Shown piece by piece: positions 1-6,965 of a stretch of 23,338 nucleotides of DNA. Within the stretch, counting starts at the first letter, position 1. Each line of letters starts with the position of its first letter. This stretch comes from Methylotenera_A sp046594885 (lineage in GTDB: Bacteria; Pseudomonadota; Gammaproteobacteria; Burkholderiales; Methylophilaceae): positions 1 to 23,338 of the forward strand of contig JBKJRD010000041.1 of NCBI GenBank assembly GCA_046594885.1, written 5' to 3'. Under the pieces are notes generated by a model. That model was not told the DNA's origin. It did no database searches and saw nothing but the letters and a program-made list of their open reading frames with translations. The translations under genes and the position numbers were made by a program.

Positions 1-101
1 ATTCTGTTTGTTAGCCAGTTTTTATAGTGATCTAATAATTCGTTGCAAAATTCATCGCCCGTTAAATCGCTCACAATTTGATTTAATTTCGTTTTCTCCA
101 C
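1..101 (-). CDS. Partial ORF of unknown function, cut by the window edge
   Basis: An open frame runs leftward off the window for 33 codons from a GTG at 101-99. The peptide begins VEKTKLNQIVSDLTGDEF and is mixed hydrophilic, with one Cys and a Trp, so it reads like real protein rather than noise. There is no in-frame ATG; the frame is closed upstream by TAG. The AAAAGG just before the GTG could serve as a weak ribosome binding site. I do not recognise the family. It lies tail-away from an integrase remnant, so it may belong to an old mobile island. It could also be the broken end of a longer gene. Confidence 0.35.
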   Translation of the reverse strand, partial: MEKTKLNQIVSDLTGDEFCNELLDHYKNWLTNR

Positions 102-128
102 CTTTTCAGTTTTAATGCGCTATAGCTT

Positions 129-212
129 AAACAACGCACGACTATGATGCAGCAATGGGCAGATTATTTAGACGAACTCTAAGCGGGTGCAAAGGTTGTA
201 CCATTTAAGCAA
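129..212 (+). pseudogene. C-terminal remnant of a tyrosine-type phage integrase
   Basis: Reading forward from 129, the frame gives KQRTTMMQQWADYLDEL, then TAA at 180-182, then AGAKVVPFKQA. The pattern MMQxWADYLDxL-x-AGAKVIPF is, from memory, the usual C-terminal end of DUF4102-type tyrosine integrases of prophages and genomic islands. Everything upstream is missing: the frame hits a stop at 123-125 and no integrase catalytic motif is visible. The tail itself carries an in-frame stop where Lys or Arg would be expected (one base change). It is therefore dead sequence marking an old integration or excision event. No neighbouring tRNA or attachment site was seen. A BLASTX of this short stretch would settle it. 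Confidence 0.6.
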
Positions 213-368
213 GCAAGATGCACTTGCATTGTATTGCCATTTGAACCTCAATCGAAACCCAAAAATTCAGAGTTTTTACGCTGATTGAATATATTTTTAA
301 CATTATATAAAACTTTGTAATGATTAAAACATCAACTTAATATCTACCATTATAAAAGGCTAAATAAA
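213..368. other. Intergenic leader of the small secreted protein
   Basis: This AT-rich stretch follows the integrase scrap. The remnant's frame continues open to a TGA near 284 but with no recognisable similarity. The only functional element seen is the purine-rich AAAAGG around 354-359, placed about 9 bases before the ATG at 369. No convincing promoter or terminator was identified. Confidence 0.3.
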
Positions 369-644
369 ATGATTTTCGCAAAACAAATAATCATTATGAC
401 GATTTTATTGTTATCTAATAATCTGGCACTGGCTGCTAACATCGACTTTAACGCGCTTAATAATTCTCTTGAAGATTGTGACTGCATAAATCAGAATGAA
501 TCAAGCCCGCAGTGCGAACCTGTTAAAAGTGAACACGCGTCTAAAAATAATGGCGTTAATGATGCCAAACCCTGCAAAAATGTAAAAACTGAAAAAACTT
601 ATGTAGAGCCTAAATTTTCAACAGCTAGGCCACGCGGGCAATAA
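369..644 (+). CDS. Small secreted hypothetical protein with four cysteines
   Basis: A 91-aa protein begins with a typical Sec signal peptide (Lys near the start, hydrophobic core IIIMTILLLSNNLALA, likely cleavage after ALA at about residue 22). The mature part is about 69 residues, rich in Asn, Lys and Glu, with Cys in a CDC pair, then two more (QCEP, PCKN). The four Cys could form two disulfides in the periplasm or bind metal. The start is supported by AAAAGG about 9 bases upstream. The C-terminus is Lys/Pro/Arg-rich and probably disordered. I recognise no family. It lies next to an integrase scrap, so it may be accessory. Function unknown. Confidence 0.6.
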   Translation: MIFAKQIIIMTILLLSNNLALAANIDFNALNNSLEDCDCINQNESSPQCEPVKSEHASKNNGVNDAKPCKNVKTEKTYVEPKFSTARPRGQ

Positions 645-842
645 TTACACGTATAAAATTTGGCTGTTAACTTGATTCACATTTTGTAATGTTCCTACTA
701 AGTGGGCACAACTTTTGTAGTAATTGTGGCATATCATTTCATGTAAATTTCCTAATGTATTTCAACAAAAGTGAATTGCGCAATAATAAGCTTTGATTGT
801 AATGGAAGTGCTAAACGAACAGAAAATCGACGTTTCGAATAA
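645..842. other. Convergent intergenic region
   Basis: About 200 AT-rich bases separate the forward small secreted protein from the reverse mgtC-like gene. I see no ORF with a credible start and no strong GC stem followed by a T-tract for either gene. Confidence 0.3.
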
Positions 843-1286
843 CTATGATTTATCTTTAGTATGAATAATTTTTTTCTTAGTAATACGATTCCATCCAGGC
901 AGATTATTTAAGCTCAGCATCCCAACAATTAATACAGCGCAAAGCCCGGCTAACAAATACAAACCAAACGCACTTGCCATGCCAACTGCAGCTGTTGCCC
1001 AAATTGTTGCTGCAGTGGTTAATCCTTGGACATGACCACGTACCTGTAAAATAACGCCAGCACCAATAAAACCTATACCTGTTACCACTTGAGAAGCAAT
1101 TCTTGATGGGTCACCTAATGCTTGTTGAGAGATAATGCTAAATGCGCATGAACCAACCGCAACCGCCATATAAGTACGAAGACCTGCATCTTGATCTTTG
1201 TTTTCGCGTTCCCAGCCAATCATTCCGCCCAAAAACGCTGCGTAAATAATTCGTGCGGCTAGCATCAATTCCATATCCCAGTCCAT
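843..1286 (-). CDS. MgtC/SapB family inner-membrane protein
   Basis: At 147 aa the protein has four or five hydrophobic helices and the family's N-terminal signature: GGMIGWERE followed by DAGLRTYMAVAVGS, then VVTGIGFIGAGVIL and GLTTAATIWATAAVGMASAFG. This is the compact MgtC/SapB (YhiD-like) core without the C-terminal ACT-like domain of pathogen MgtC. Family members are linked to survival in low Mg2+, acid or inside macrophages and can modulate the F1Fo ATP synthase; the role here is unknown. The ATG is preceded by TTGGAAAGATAAA, a good ribosome binding site. The tail is strongly basic (ITKKKIIHTKDKS), consistent with a cytoplasmic C-terminus. It lies downstream of the yihY-like gene on the same strand with a gap of about 180 bases, so co-transcription is uncertain. 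Confidence 0.9.
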   Translation of the reverse strand: MDWDMELMLAARIIYAAFLGGMIGWERENKDQDAGLRTYMAVAVGSCAFSIISQQALGDPSRIASQVVTGIGFIGAGVILQVRGHVQGLTTAATIWATAAVGMASAFGLYLLAGLCAVLIVGMLSLNNLPGWNRITKKKIIHTKDKS

Positions 1287-1466
1287 TTTATCTTTCCAAT
1301 CATTGCAATAAACTATTAATTAGCCGTTTCAACAATACCATTTTGCTATCTGCTGTTGCATTACAGTGCCTTATACTAAAAAATCACTAATCGAGATAAG
1401 CTTTAAATAGAGCATTATAAAATAGTCTAGATCGGTTTATTGTGGCGAATAAAATCATTCTATTGT

Positions 1467-2333
1467 TTATCTTTTCAACTTTTGGATACTTTTTCGTGAG
1501 CCGTAGATGGTTGAATATGCCCATGTAAACTCTGCCCCAAGCAAAAATATTTGCGCTGAGTAATATACCCATATTAACAATGCAACCAATGAGCCTGCCA
1601 CCCCAAACCCTGAAGCGATTGCACTTTTACTGATATACAAGCCAATTAAAAATTTACCCAATGTAAATAAAGTTGCCGTCATCACTGCACCAATCCACAC
1701 TTCACTCCAACGAACTTTGGCGCTTGGCATGAATTTATAAATTAGTGCAAACATAGCGGTTGTCATTAAAAATCCGAAAACGGTATTAAAAATATTCAGC
1801 AATAATATCCATTCTCTAAATTCGGGTGACCACCATTTTCCGATAGCTGAAAGTGTAGCGCTGAATACCAGCGACACCATCAAAATAAAACCAACCCCCA
1901 ATATCATGCCAAATGACAACAAGCGATCTCGTAACAGCGCAATGATGCCATTCACCTTTGCCCGTTCTGGCACACACCAAATACGGTCTAGCGCACTTTG
2001 TAATTCTGCAAATACGGTTGTAGCGCCAATAAGCAATAGTGCTACACCAATGATACTGGCAATAAAGCCATCTTCTGGCTTGTTAACATTTTTCAATAAA
2101 GCTTGCACTGCGGATGCGCCCTGCTCACCCATCAAACTATTCAACTGACCTGCAATTTCACCACGCGCCGCTTCTACGCCAAAGAAAAAACCCGTCACAG
2201 ATAGCACGATTAACAACAAAGGCGCAATTGAAAATAAGGTATAAAAAGCTAAAGCTGCACCCATGCTAGAGACATAATCATCGCCCCAGCCTTTTGCAGT
2301 GATTTTAAGTAATTGCCACATTTTATTTATCAT
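1467..2333 (-). CDS. YihY/BrkB (UPF0761) family inner-membrane protein
   Basis: The 288-aa protein has about six membrane segments. It carries the family hallmarks: an N-terminal amphipathic stretch, then GDDYVSSMGAALAFYTLFSIAPLLLI, a middle TTVFAELQSALDRIW motif, and a C-terminal SLVALLIWVYYSAQIFLLGAEFTWAYS. These match the YihY/virulence factor BrkB family, once misannotated as RNase BN. The molecular function is unsettled; transport or envelope roles have been suggested. Length is near the family norm (about 280-300). Two ATGs (2333 and 2321) are possible and neither has a strong ribosome binding site. The short tail (GSRKSIQKLKR) is basic and cytoplasmic. Confidence 0.92.
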   Translation of the reverse strand: MINKMWQLLKITAKGWGDDYVSSMGAALAFYTLFSIAPLLLIVLSVTGFFFGVEAARGEIAGQLNSLMGEQGASAVQALLKNVNKPEDGFIASIIGVALLLIGATTVFAELQSALDRIWCVPERAKVNGIIALLRDRLLSFGMILGVGFILMVSLVFSATLSAIGKWWSPEFREWILLLNIFNTVFGFLMTTAMFALIYKFMPSAKVRWSEVWIGAVMTATLFTLGKFLIGLYISKSAIASGFGVAGSLVALLIWVYYSAQIFLLGAEFTWAYSTIYGSRKSIQKLKR

Positions 2334-2618
2334 ATTGTTTCAATTGTTGAGTGAATCAAGTTAACACCTAAAACAGGTCAGTTTTACTGCGCTGAGTTTA
2401 ATACTGTTTAAAGTTTTAATGCATTAGTTTAAGTGTTTTTAAGACAACATTTTTTGAATAAATCATGCGTTAAACCTAGCAACACCCTTTATGTGGCATC
2501 GGAGATAACAGCTAAATACTATATCGTTTGTTTAAAATTAATCAATGTTAGAAAGCGCACAGACTGAATTCAGCGCAAAAAGTATATTAGCATCGTTTAA
2601 GATAATGAAAGATTTAAT

Positions 2619-2852
2619 ATGACTGATACCAATAACCAATGCCCACGTTGTAGCGGCTATACAGTGCGCATCCGCCGCCGTAGCATTGACCGGCTGATAA
2701 GCTTATTTATGCCTGTACAGCGCTATCAGTGCCAGCATTATAATTGCCATTGGCAAGGTAATATCCGCGTCGATTATAACGGCGCACCGAGTCTAAGCAG
2801 GCATCATAAAAGCCGGCAAAATTCATCTAAAGATGTTTCTTTTACGGTTTAA
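2619..2852 (+). CDS. Small zinc-ribbon protein
   Basis: This 77-aa protein has Cys8-x2-Cys11 (CPRC) and Cys38-x4-Cys43 (CQHYNC) followed by HWQG, a four-Cys zinc ribbon. A basic segment (VRIRRRSIDRLISLF) lies between the two knuckles. Small proteins of the layout CPxC...RRxxxDRLxSLFxPVxRYxCxxCxWxG are common in proteobacteria and have no assigned role. The basic helix could contact nucleic acid or a membrane surface. The polar C-terminal 30 residues look disordered. It is a single gene between divergent and convergent neighbours. The ATG follows GAAAGATTTAAT, a modest ribosome binding site. Confidence 0.75.
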   Translation: MTDTNNQCPRCSGYTVRIRRRSIDRLISLFMPVQRYQCQHYNCHWQGNIRVDYNGAPSLSRHHKSRQNSSKDVSFTV

Positions 2853-2891
2853 GCCAGTTTTACTTAGCTGTTCGCTCTTAACCAAGCGTCT

Positions 2892-2911
2892 ACTTAACAC
2901 TTATTTTTACC
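2892..2911. repeat. Copy of a dispersed intergenic motif (variant)
   Basis: ACTTAACACTTATTTTTACC differs by one base from ACTTAACCCTTATTTTTACC at 14099-14118. It sits between two convergent gene ends. See the matching entries at 11796, 14099 and 18299. Confidence 0.55.
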
Positions 2912-2926
2912 TAAAAAACGTAAGCA

Positions 2927-3598
2927 CTACATCATGCTTAAGGTTAGTCCTACAGCCAATAAAGTAGAAGTGCCTATTAAGACCGCCGCTACCAAACGCG
3001 ATTTACGCATTTTTGTCCATAAGAGTACCCCCGTCATACTCAACATCATCAGCGCACCTGCTAAGCTATCTATCAGTAAAATCCAGCCAACGTTCATGCC
3101 AACCCCTTTGTGTAAGCGGCTTAAAAAAGCAAAGGCATTGGCATCTTGGCGTTTAATACTCACAAATGCGTTGCCTACTAAATATTCGGCAGTAACCGAA
3201 TACTCTGGTGAATGAAAATCCACTTTCCATACAGCTGGCTGTTCAACTTGTATGCTATTCCAAGTGACCTTTTTGGCAGGTTCATCTTCAATTTTAAGGG
3301 GTGCTCTTTTAATATTAAGCTCAGCTTGTAGCCATGCACTAAGCGCTTTGGCAGAGGCTGGCTTTTGTGCGGGTAACTTTAAATCAATATTGGTTTTTTC
3401 ATATTGCACATAAGGTAGCTTTAATACTTGCCGATGATTCAGCAAAATACCCGTGCCACCAAACAAAAGCCCAAGCCCAGCGCCCCACAACCCCAACCAG
3501 CCATGTGTATTGCGCAGCCAGCGCAAAAAATGACCGCGTCTTACACGGTGCAATTGGCTATTTTTCAATTGGCTTATGAGTGTTGCATCTGCTGTCAT
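2927..3598 (-). CDS. PepSY-associated transmembrane-helix protein
   Basis: The 223-aa inner-membrane protein has an N-terminal cytoplasmic basic stretch, then FLRWLRNTHGWLGLWGAGLGLLFGGTGILLNHR. This HxWLGLW...TGxLLNHR arrangement is the PepSY-associated helix signature. A periplasmic domain of about 100 residues follows, then two hydrophobic helices (VGWILLIDSLAGALMMLSMTGVLLW and the terminal LVAAVLIGTSTLLAVGLTLSMM). Histidines in the helices (HGW, NHR, LHKG) are candidate heme or metal ligands by analogy with related PepSY membrane proteins, some of which act as ferric-siderophore reductases. It is the last gene of the reverse-strand iron cluster, 12 bases after the DUF4198 gene. Function is inferred from context. 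Confidence 0.8.
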   Translation of the reverse strand: MTADATLISQLKNSQLHRVRRGHFLRWLRNTHGWLGLWGAGLGLLFGGTGILLNHRQVLKLPYVQYEKTNIDLKLPAQKPASAKALSAWLQAELNIKRAPLKIEDEPAKKVTWNSIQVEQPAVWKVDFHSPEYSVTAEYLVGNAFVSIKRQDANAFAFLSRLHKGVGMNVGWILLIDSLAGALMMLSMTGVLLWTKMRKSRLVAAVLIGTSTLLAVGLTLSMM

Positions 3599-3610
3599 GA
3601 AGAATTTTGC

Positions 3611-4285
3611 CTATTTTTTGAGTACAGAATAGGTGCTGACATGGCGAATATTATCGTAAGCATCGCCTTGATAGTTGCCTTTATTCGGCTCTAAATAGAT
3701 TGATTCCAGCACATACAAACCTGCCCAAGGCATGTTAAAACTAGCCTCACCGTTTTCATCTGCATCTAACTCTTGTAGCCACTGGTTGGGCGCCAACACT
3801 TTTAATTTAGCCTTAGCTAATGGCTTGCCATTTAACTGTACACGTACTTTATTATTGCCCAACGGCACAATATCTAAGGCATGGCTAGAAGCCGCCTCTG
3901 CGTTGCCTGACCCAGTACGCGCGTAGTACATCGGCTTGACAATGCCATAGTAATATTTGGTTAAATCTTTTACTTTCATACCCAATTCATGCGCAATCAC
4001 TGGTTGATTAACAGCTTGATTATTCGCGCCTTCAATGGCGATAAAATCCGCCTCACGCTTGCTGGCAATTAATACTTTATTATCTAGCGTCATGGCTTGC
4101 GGTGTCGCAATCGTATCAAGCCTACCGCCTGTTTTTTCGCGCAATCCACCCTCGTATTCACCAAAGTAAAGTTTGGTTTGTCCATCGGCTTGCTCTAGCC
4201 AAATAAAGTGAGCAGAGGCAGGCAGTGACTGCAATAACGCCGTTAAGCTAAGCGCCATAATGGATGTTAATTTTGCTGATTTCAT
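3611..4285 (-). CDS. DUF4198 periplasmic protein with predicted N-terminal histidine
   Basis: This 224-aa protein has a clear Sec signal peptide ending LPASA, so signal peptidase cleavage would expose His26 as the mature N-terminus (HFIWLEQ). The rest is a beta-rich domain with a C-terminal segment typical of DUF4198/NikM-like proteins: an Ig-like part with VLAPNQWLQELDADENGEASFNMPWAGLYVLE. DUF4198 proteins are often found beside TonB-dependent receptors and nickel or cobalt transporters and are thought to be periplasmic metal-binding components. Here the gene follows a siderophore receptor by 46 bases and precedes a PepSY-helix gene, so a role in handling the imported metal or its chelate is likely. 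The metal is unknown. Confidence 0.8.
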   Translation of the reverse strand: MKSAKLTSIMALSLTALLQSLPASAHFIWLEQADGQTKLYFGEYEGGLREKTGGRLDTIATPQAMTLDNKVLIASKREADFIAIEGANNQAVNQPVIAHELGMKVKDLTKYYYGIVKPMYYARTGSGNAEAASSHALDIVPLGNNKVRVQLNGKPLAKAKLKVLAPNQWLQELDADENGEASFNMPWAGLYVLESIYLEPNKGNYQGDAYDNIRHVSTYSVLKK

Positions 4286-4331
4286 TCGTTTTCTCCTAAA
4301 AAATTGATGTTTCTTTTTAATAAGTTAATTC

Positions 4332-6512
4332 TTAAAACTCAATACTGCCTTGCAGCAATACTTGGCGCGGTTCACCCAAAAAGATACTGCCACCACCCGT
4401 GTCGGTCACAATGCCACTGATAGCACCCGTATAAAATTCTTTATCGAATAGGTTTTTCACATTTAATCGCACTGTCGCGAGATTTCCCCAAGCCTGCCAT
4501 TGATAAGCGGCATAGGCATCGGCTACTGTGTAAGAATCAAGAGAAAATCTATTTTGAATATCAACAGGGCGCTCACCAACGTAGCGCGCACCACCGCCTA
4601 GTGTCCACTGCCCGCCAGCACTAGGGCTGCCAGTGCGATAATTCAAAAACAGGCTGGCCTGATTTCTGGGGGAGTTTTGTAGGCGGTTGCCTTCGGTAGT
4701 CGGAAGATCTTTTAAGGTTTCAGTATCGGTGTAAGCATAAGTGCCAATGATATCCCAGTGATCTGTCAATTTACCTGCTGCATCAATTTCCAAGCCCCGC
4801 GAACGGGCTTTTCCAGCAATGCGATTAACGCCACCTTCATTCACCAACACATTCTCTTTAGTGATATTGAACAATGCTGCTGTTGCACTAATGCCATTGC
4901 TAAAATCAAATTTCGCGCCTGCCTCATAAACCACACCCTCCTCTGGATCAAACGGTCCTGAAGCGGCGCCATCAACTGAGATGTTGGGTTTAAACGATTC
5001 GCTATAATTACCAAAAATAGAAAGCCACGGCTGCGGACGATAAACCAAACCAACCCGTGGTAAAAATACATGGCTTTTTGAGTCGTTGGTAATCACTTTT
5101 ACTGGGTTAGCTAAGCGCAGGTTGCGTTGCGATGCAAATTGCTCACTTTCTTGATAACGACCACCCAGCAACGCAATCCATTGCTCGCCAAAATGAATGG
5201 TATCTTGCAAAAATACGGATTTATTTTCAATATCCGTATTGGTTTTTTGCCAAGCAAACGTGTTGGCAGCATTAATGACACCAGGCGCGGGTAAAACGCC
5301 ATATACAGGATCAAACACATTAAAACCAGCCACTGATGGTTGTCTAAAAAAACTCGGGTCTTGTGCATCTAATTTTTCAAAATCCACACCAACCAGCAGT
5401 TCATGTTTAGTCGCGGCGATGTCAAATTTACTTAACACATCAAATGAGGCATAAAGGTTGTCGCGCTCTCGGTCATCCACACCTTGTGCAGTTCTTCTGG
5501 TTGCACCAGACGCATTTGGGGCAGGCGTGGCTACCATGGCACGTCTATCACTATTAATTTCATTAGTCCAAGCGACGGAGCTGCGCAGTTTTACGGCAGG
5601 TGTTAAATCAAACTCCAGCTGTCCTTGGGCGTATTGTGAGATACCGTCCATGACTTCAAATCGCTCGCCAAAACGGCGCGAGTACGGCACGTCGAATGGT
5701 TTCCCGTTCAAAAATATCGTACCGCGATCGAACGGAACCTCAAAATCTATATATTCATAATTAACATTCACTTTCAGCTGATCACCTGCCCAGGCAAATG
5801 ATGGCGCCAGCAATGTACGTTTGGTATGGCCAAAATTTCGCCAGTAATCAGAACCTTCGTGTTCTGCCAGAATACGAAACCCTGCATCACTATTCAATGG
5901 GGTAGAAAAATCTACCCAGCCTGAGCCACCACCAAAACTATTGCCGATTAAATTGATTTCTGTTCTTTGTTCAGGCAATGGTTTTTTACTAATTACGTTA
6001 ATCACACCGCCAGGTTCTTGAATACCGTATAACAGTGAAGAAGGACCTTTTAATACCTCTACCCGCTCGGTGGTAATACTGAAGTTACGCGAAGTTTGCG
6101 AGCGCAAGCCATCGCGCAATATGCCTGAGCTTGCACCAAAGAAGCCGCCGCCAAAGCCACGTATAAACAAACTATCTGCGGTATGGCCGAAGTTATTGCC
6201 CATGGTAATGCCGCTGACATTTTTTAACGCATCATCGAGCGAGCGCGCCTGTTGATCAATTAACACCTGTGCTGGCACCACATTCACCACCTGCGGCACC
6301 TCCATAATGTCAGCATCGGTCTTAGTTGCAGTAGATGCACGTTTAGGTTTATAGCGAATCTCGGCTGGCGAAGCGGCCTGTACTTTCACCTCTGGCAACT
6401 CTTCTGCTTTTTCAGTAGCTTCTGTTTTTGTTTGCTCTTCTGCAACGGCAGACATGGCACATATTGCGGCTAATACTGCGATAGCCAATATTTTTGGCTG
6501 GTAAATTTTCAT
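4332..6512 (-). CDS. TonB-dependent siderophore receptor
   Basis: A 726-aa outer-membrane receptor with signal peptide (ILAIAVLAAICAMSAVA). The TonB box lies near ELPEVKVQAAS. The plug domain (about residues 65-175) includes VPQVVNVVPAQVL, RGFGGGFF, ERVEVLKGPSSLLYGIQEPGGVINVISKKP. A 22-strand barrel follows and ends in the aromatic C-terminal residue expected for BAM insertion (GSIEF). The ERVEVLKGPSxxLYG...PGGxINxxSKxP motif is the siderophore receptor family mark (FhuA/FpvA/FecA-like). The ligand cannot be read from sequence, though a hydroxamate or citrate-type chelate is plausible. The ATG follows AAGGGAG at good spacing. It sits between a 51-aa membrane protein and DUF4198 in the iron cluster. 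Confidence 0.94.
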   Translation of the reverse strand: MKIYQPKILAIAVLAAICAMSAVAEEQTKTEATEKAEELPEVKVQAASPAEIRYKPKRASTATKTDADIMEVPQVVNVVPAQVLIDQQARSLDDALKNVSGITMGNNFGHTADSLFIRGFGGGFFGASSGILRDGLRSQTSRNFSITTERVEVLKGPSSLLYGIQEPGGVINVISKKPLPEQRTEINLIGNSFGGGSGWVDFSTPLNSDAGFRILAEHEGSDYWRNFGHTKRTLLAPSFAWAGDQLKVNVNYEYIDFEVPFDRGTIFLNGKPFDVPYSRRFGERFEVMDGISQYAQGQLEFDLTPAVKLRSSVAWTNEINSDRRAMVATPAPNASGATRRTAQGVDDRERDNLYASFDVLSKFDIAATKHELLVGVDFEKLDAQDPSFFRQPSVAGFNVFDPVYGVLPAPGVINAANTFAWQKTNTDIENKSVFLQDTIHFGEQWIALLGGRYQESEQFASQRNLRLANPVKVITNDSKSHVFLPRVGLVYRPQPWLSIFGNYSESFKPNISVDGAASGPFDPEEGVVYEAGAKFDFSNGISATAALFNITKENVLVNEGGVNRIAGKARSRGLEIDAAGKLTDHWDIIGTYAYTDTETLKDLPTTEGNRLQNSPRNQASLFLNYRTGSPSAGGQWTLGGGARYVGERPVDIQNRFSLDSYTVADAYAAYQWQAWGNLATVRLNVKNLFDKEFYTGAISGIVTDTGGGSIFLGEPRQVLLQGSIEF

Positions 6513-6643
6513 GGCCCAACTCCCTTAGATATTGATTTGGCTGGCTATCTAAGGCAATTGCAAAGCAACGCTTACTGGCTGGCTAAAATGATGAATTATG
6601 GCAATGCTTTACTTACATTTATGATGTTTTCTAATCAATTTTT

Positions 6644-6799
6644 TTAATATTGTGGCTTGGCGTTTTTATGGCTGCGTGCTGGACATTTTTCTGCAATCAC
6701 TTTCACCAGCCAAACTGAGCAAGCCATCACCACCACAAACCCCATCACCGCAAATGCAGACATCAGCGCAACCCAAAGCTGATCGATAAAAGTTTCCAT
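6644..6799 (-). CDS. 51-aa single-pass membrane protein in the receptor operon
   Basis: A short ORF starts METFIDQLWVALMSAF, continues with one long hydrophobic helix (about residues 8-34, FAVMGFVVVMACSVWLVKVI) and ends in a basic cytoplasmic tail (KCPARSHKNAKPQY). The gene is too short for standard ORF cut-offs, but the start is preceded by AAAAGGAG with 8-base spacing, one of the best ribosome binding sites in the window. It sits in the correct strand and gap between the two TonB-dependent receptor genes. I do not recognise the family. It could be a small accessory subunit of the TonB-ExbBD or PepSY complex. Existence is well supported; function is inference only. Confidence 0.7.
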   Translation of the reverse strand: METFIDQLWVALMSAFAVMGFVVVMACSVWLVKVIAEKCPARSHKNAKPQY

Positions 6800-6838
6800 A
6801 TTTAACTCCTTTTAAATAGCATCATTCAAACACCTGCT

Positions 6839-6867
6839 CTGCAAGCCAATATTTATAAGGCTTGCAG
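6839..6867 (-). other. 9-bp perfect hairpin between the receptor genes
   Basis: CTGCAAGCC at 6839-6847 pairs perfectly with GGCTTGCAG at 6859-6867 around an 11-base loop. It lies between the exbD remnant and the 51-aa gene. There is no T-tract after it on either strand, so it is not a classical intrinsic terminator. It may act as an mRNA processing or stability element. Confidence 0.45.
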
Positions 6868-6898
6868 GGCGGATAATTTCTCTCGTAGCTATAAATCA

Positions 6899-6942
6899 TT
6901 AATTTGGCTCATTCACAAAGCCTAATTTGGTCACATCTGCAT
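6899..6942 (-). pseudogene. Decayed 3' end of a second exbD copy
   Basis: These 44 bases match the 3' end of the intact exbD (10549-10592) at 40 of 44 positions, including the stop codon. In frame they encode ADVTKLGFVNEPN-stop, against AGVTKLGFVSEPN-stop in the real gene. The similarity stops abruptly upstream, where the frame closes at a TAA at 6961-6959. It is the tail of a lost exbD gene sitting just upstream of the 51-aa gene and the second receptor. It suggests that a second exbBD set once preceded that receptor, or that the cluster was partly duplicated and then trimmed. Confidence 0.8.
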
Positions 6943-6965
6943 GCAGCACATAACCCCATTATCAA

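Noticed and set aside
1387..1572. A 61-aa reverse ORF overlapping the end of the yihY-like gene
   Set aside because: It overlaps the conserved C-terminal region in another frame and lacks a ribosome binding site or known similarity.
5458..5760. A 100-aa forward ORF opposite the siderophore receptor
   Set aside because: Shadow of the receptor barrel with no start signal or recognisable domain.
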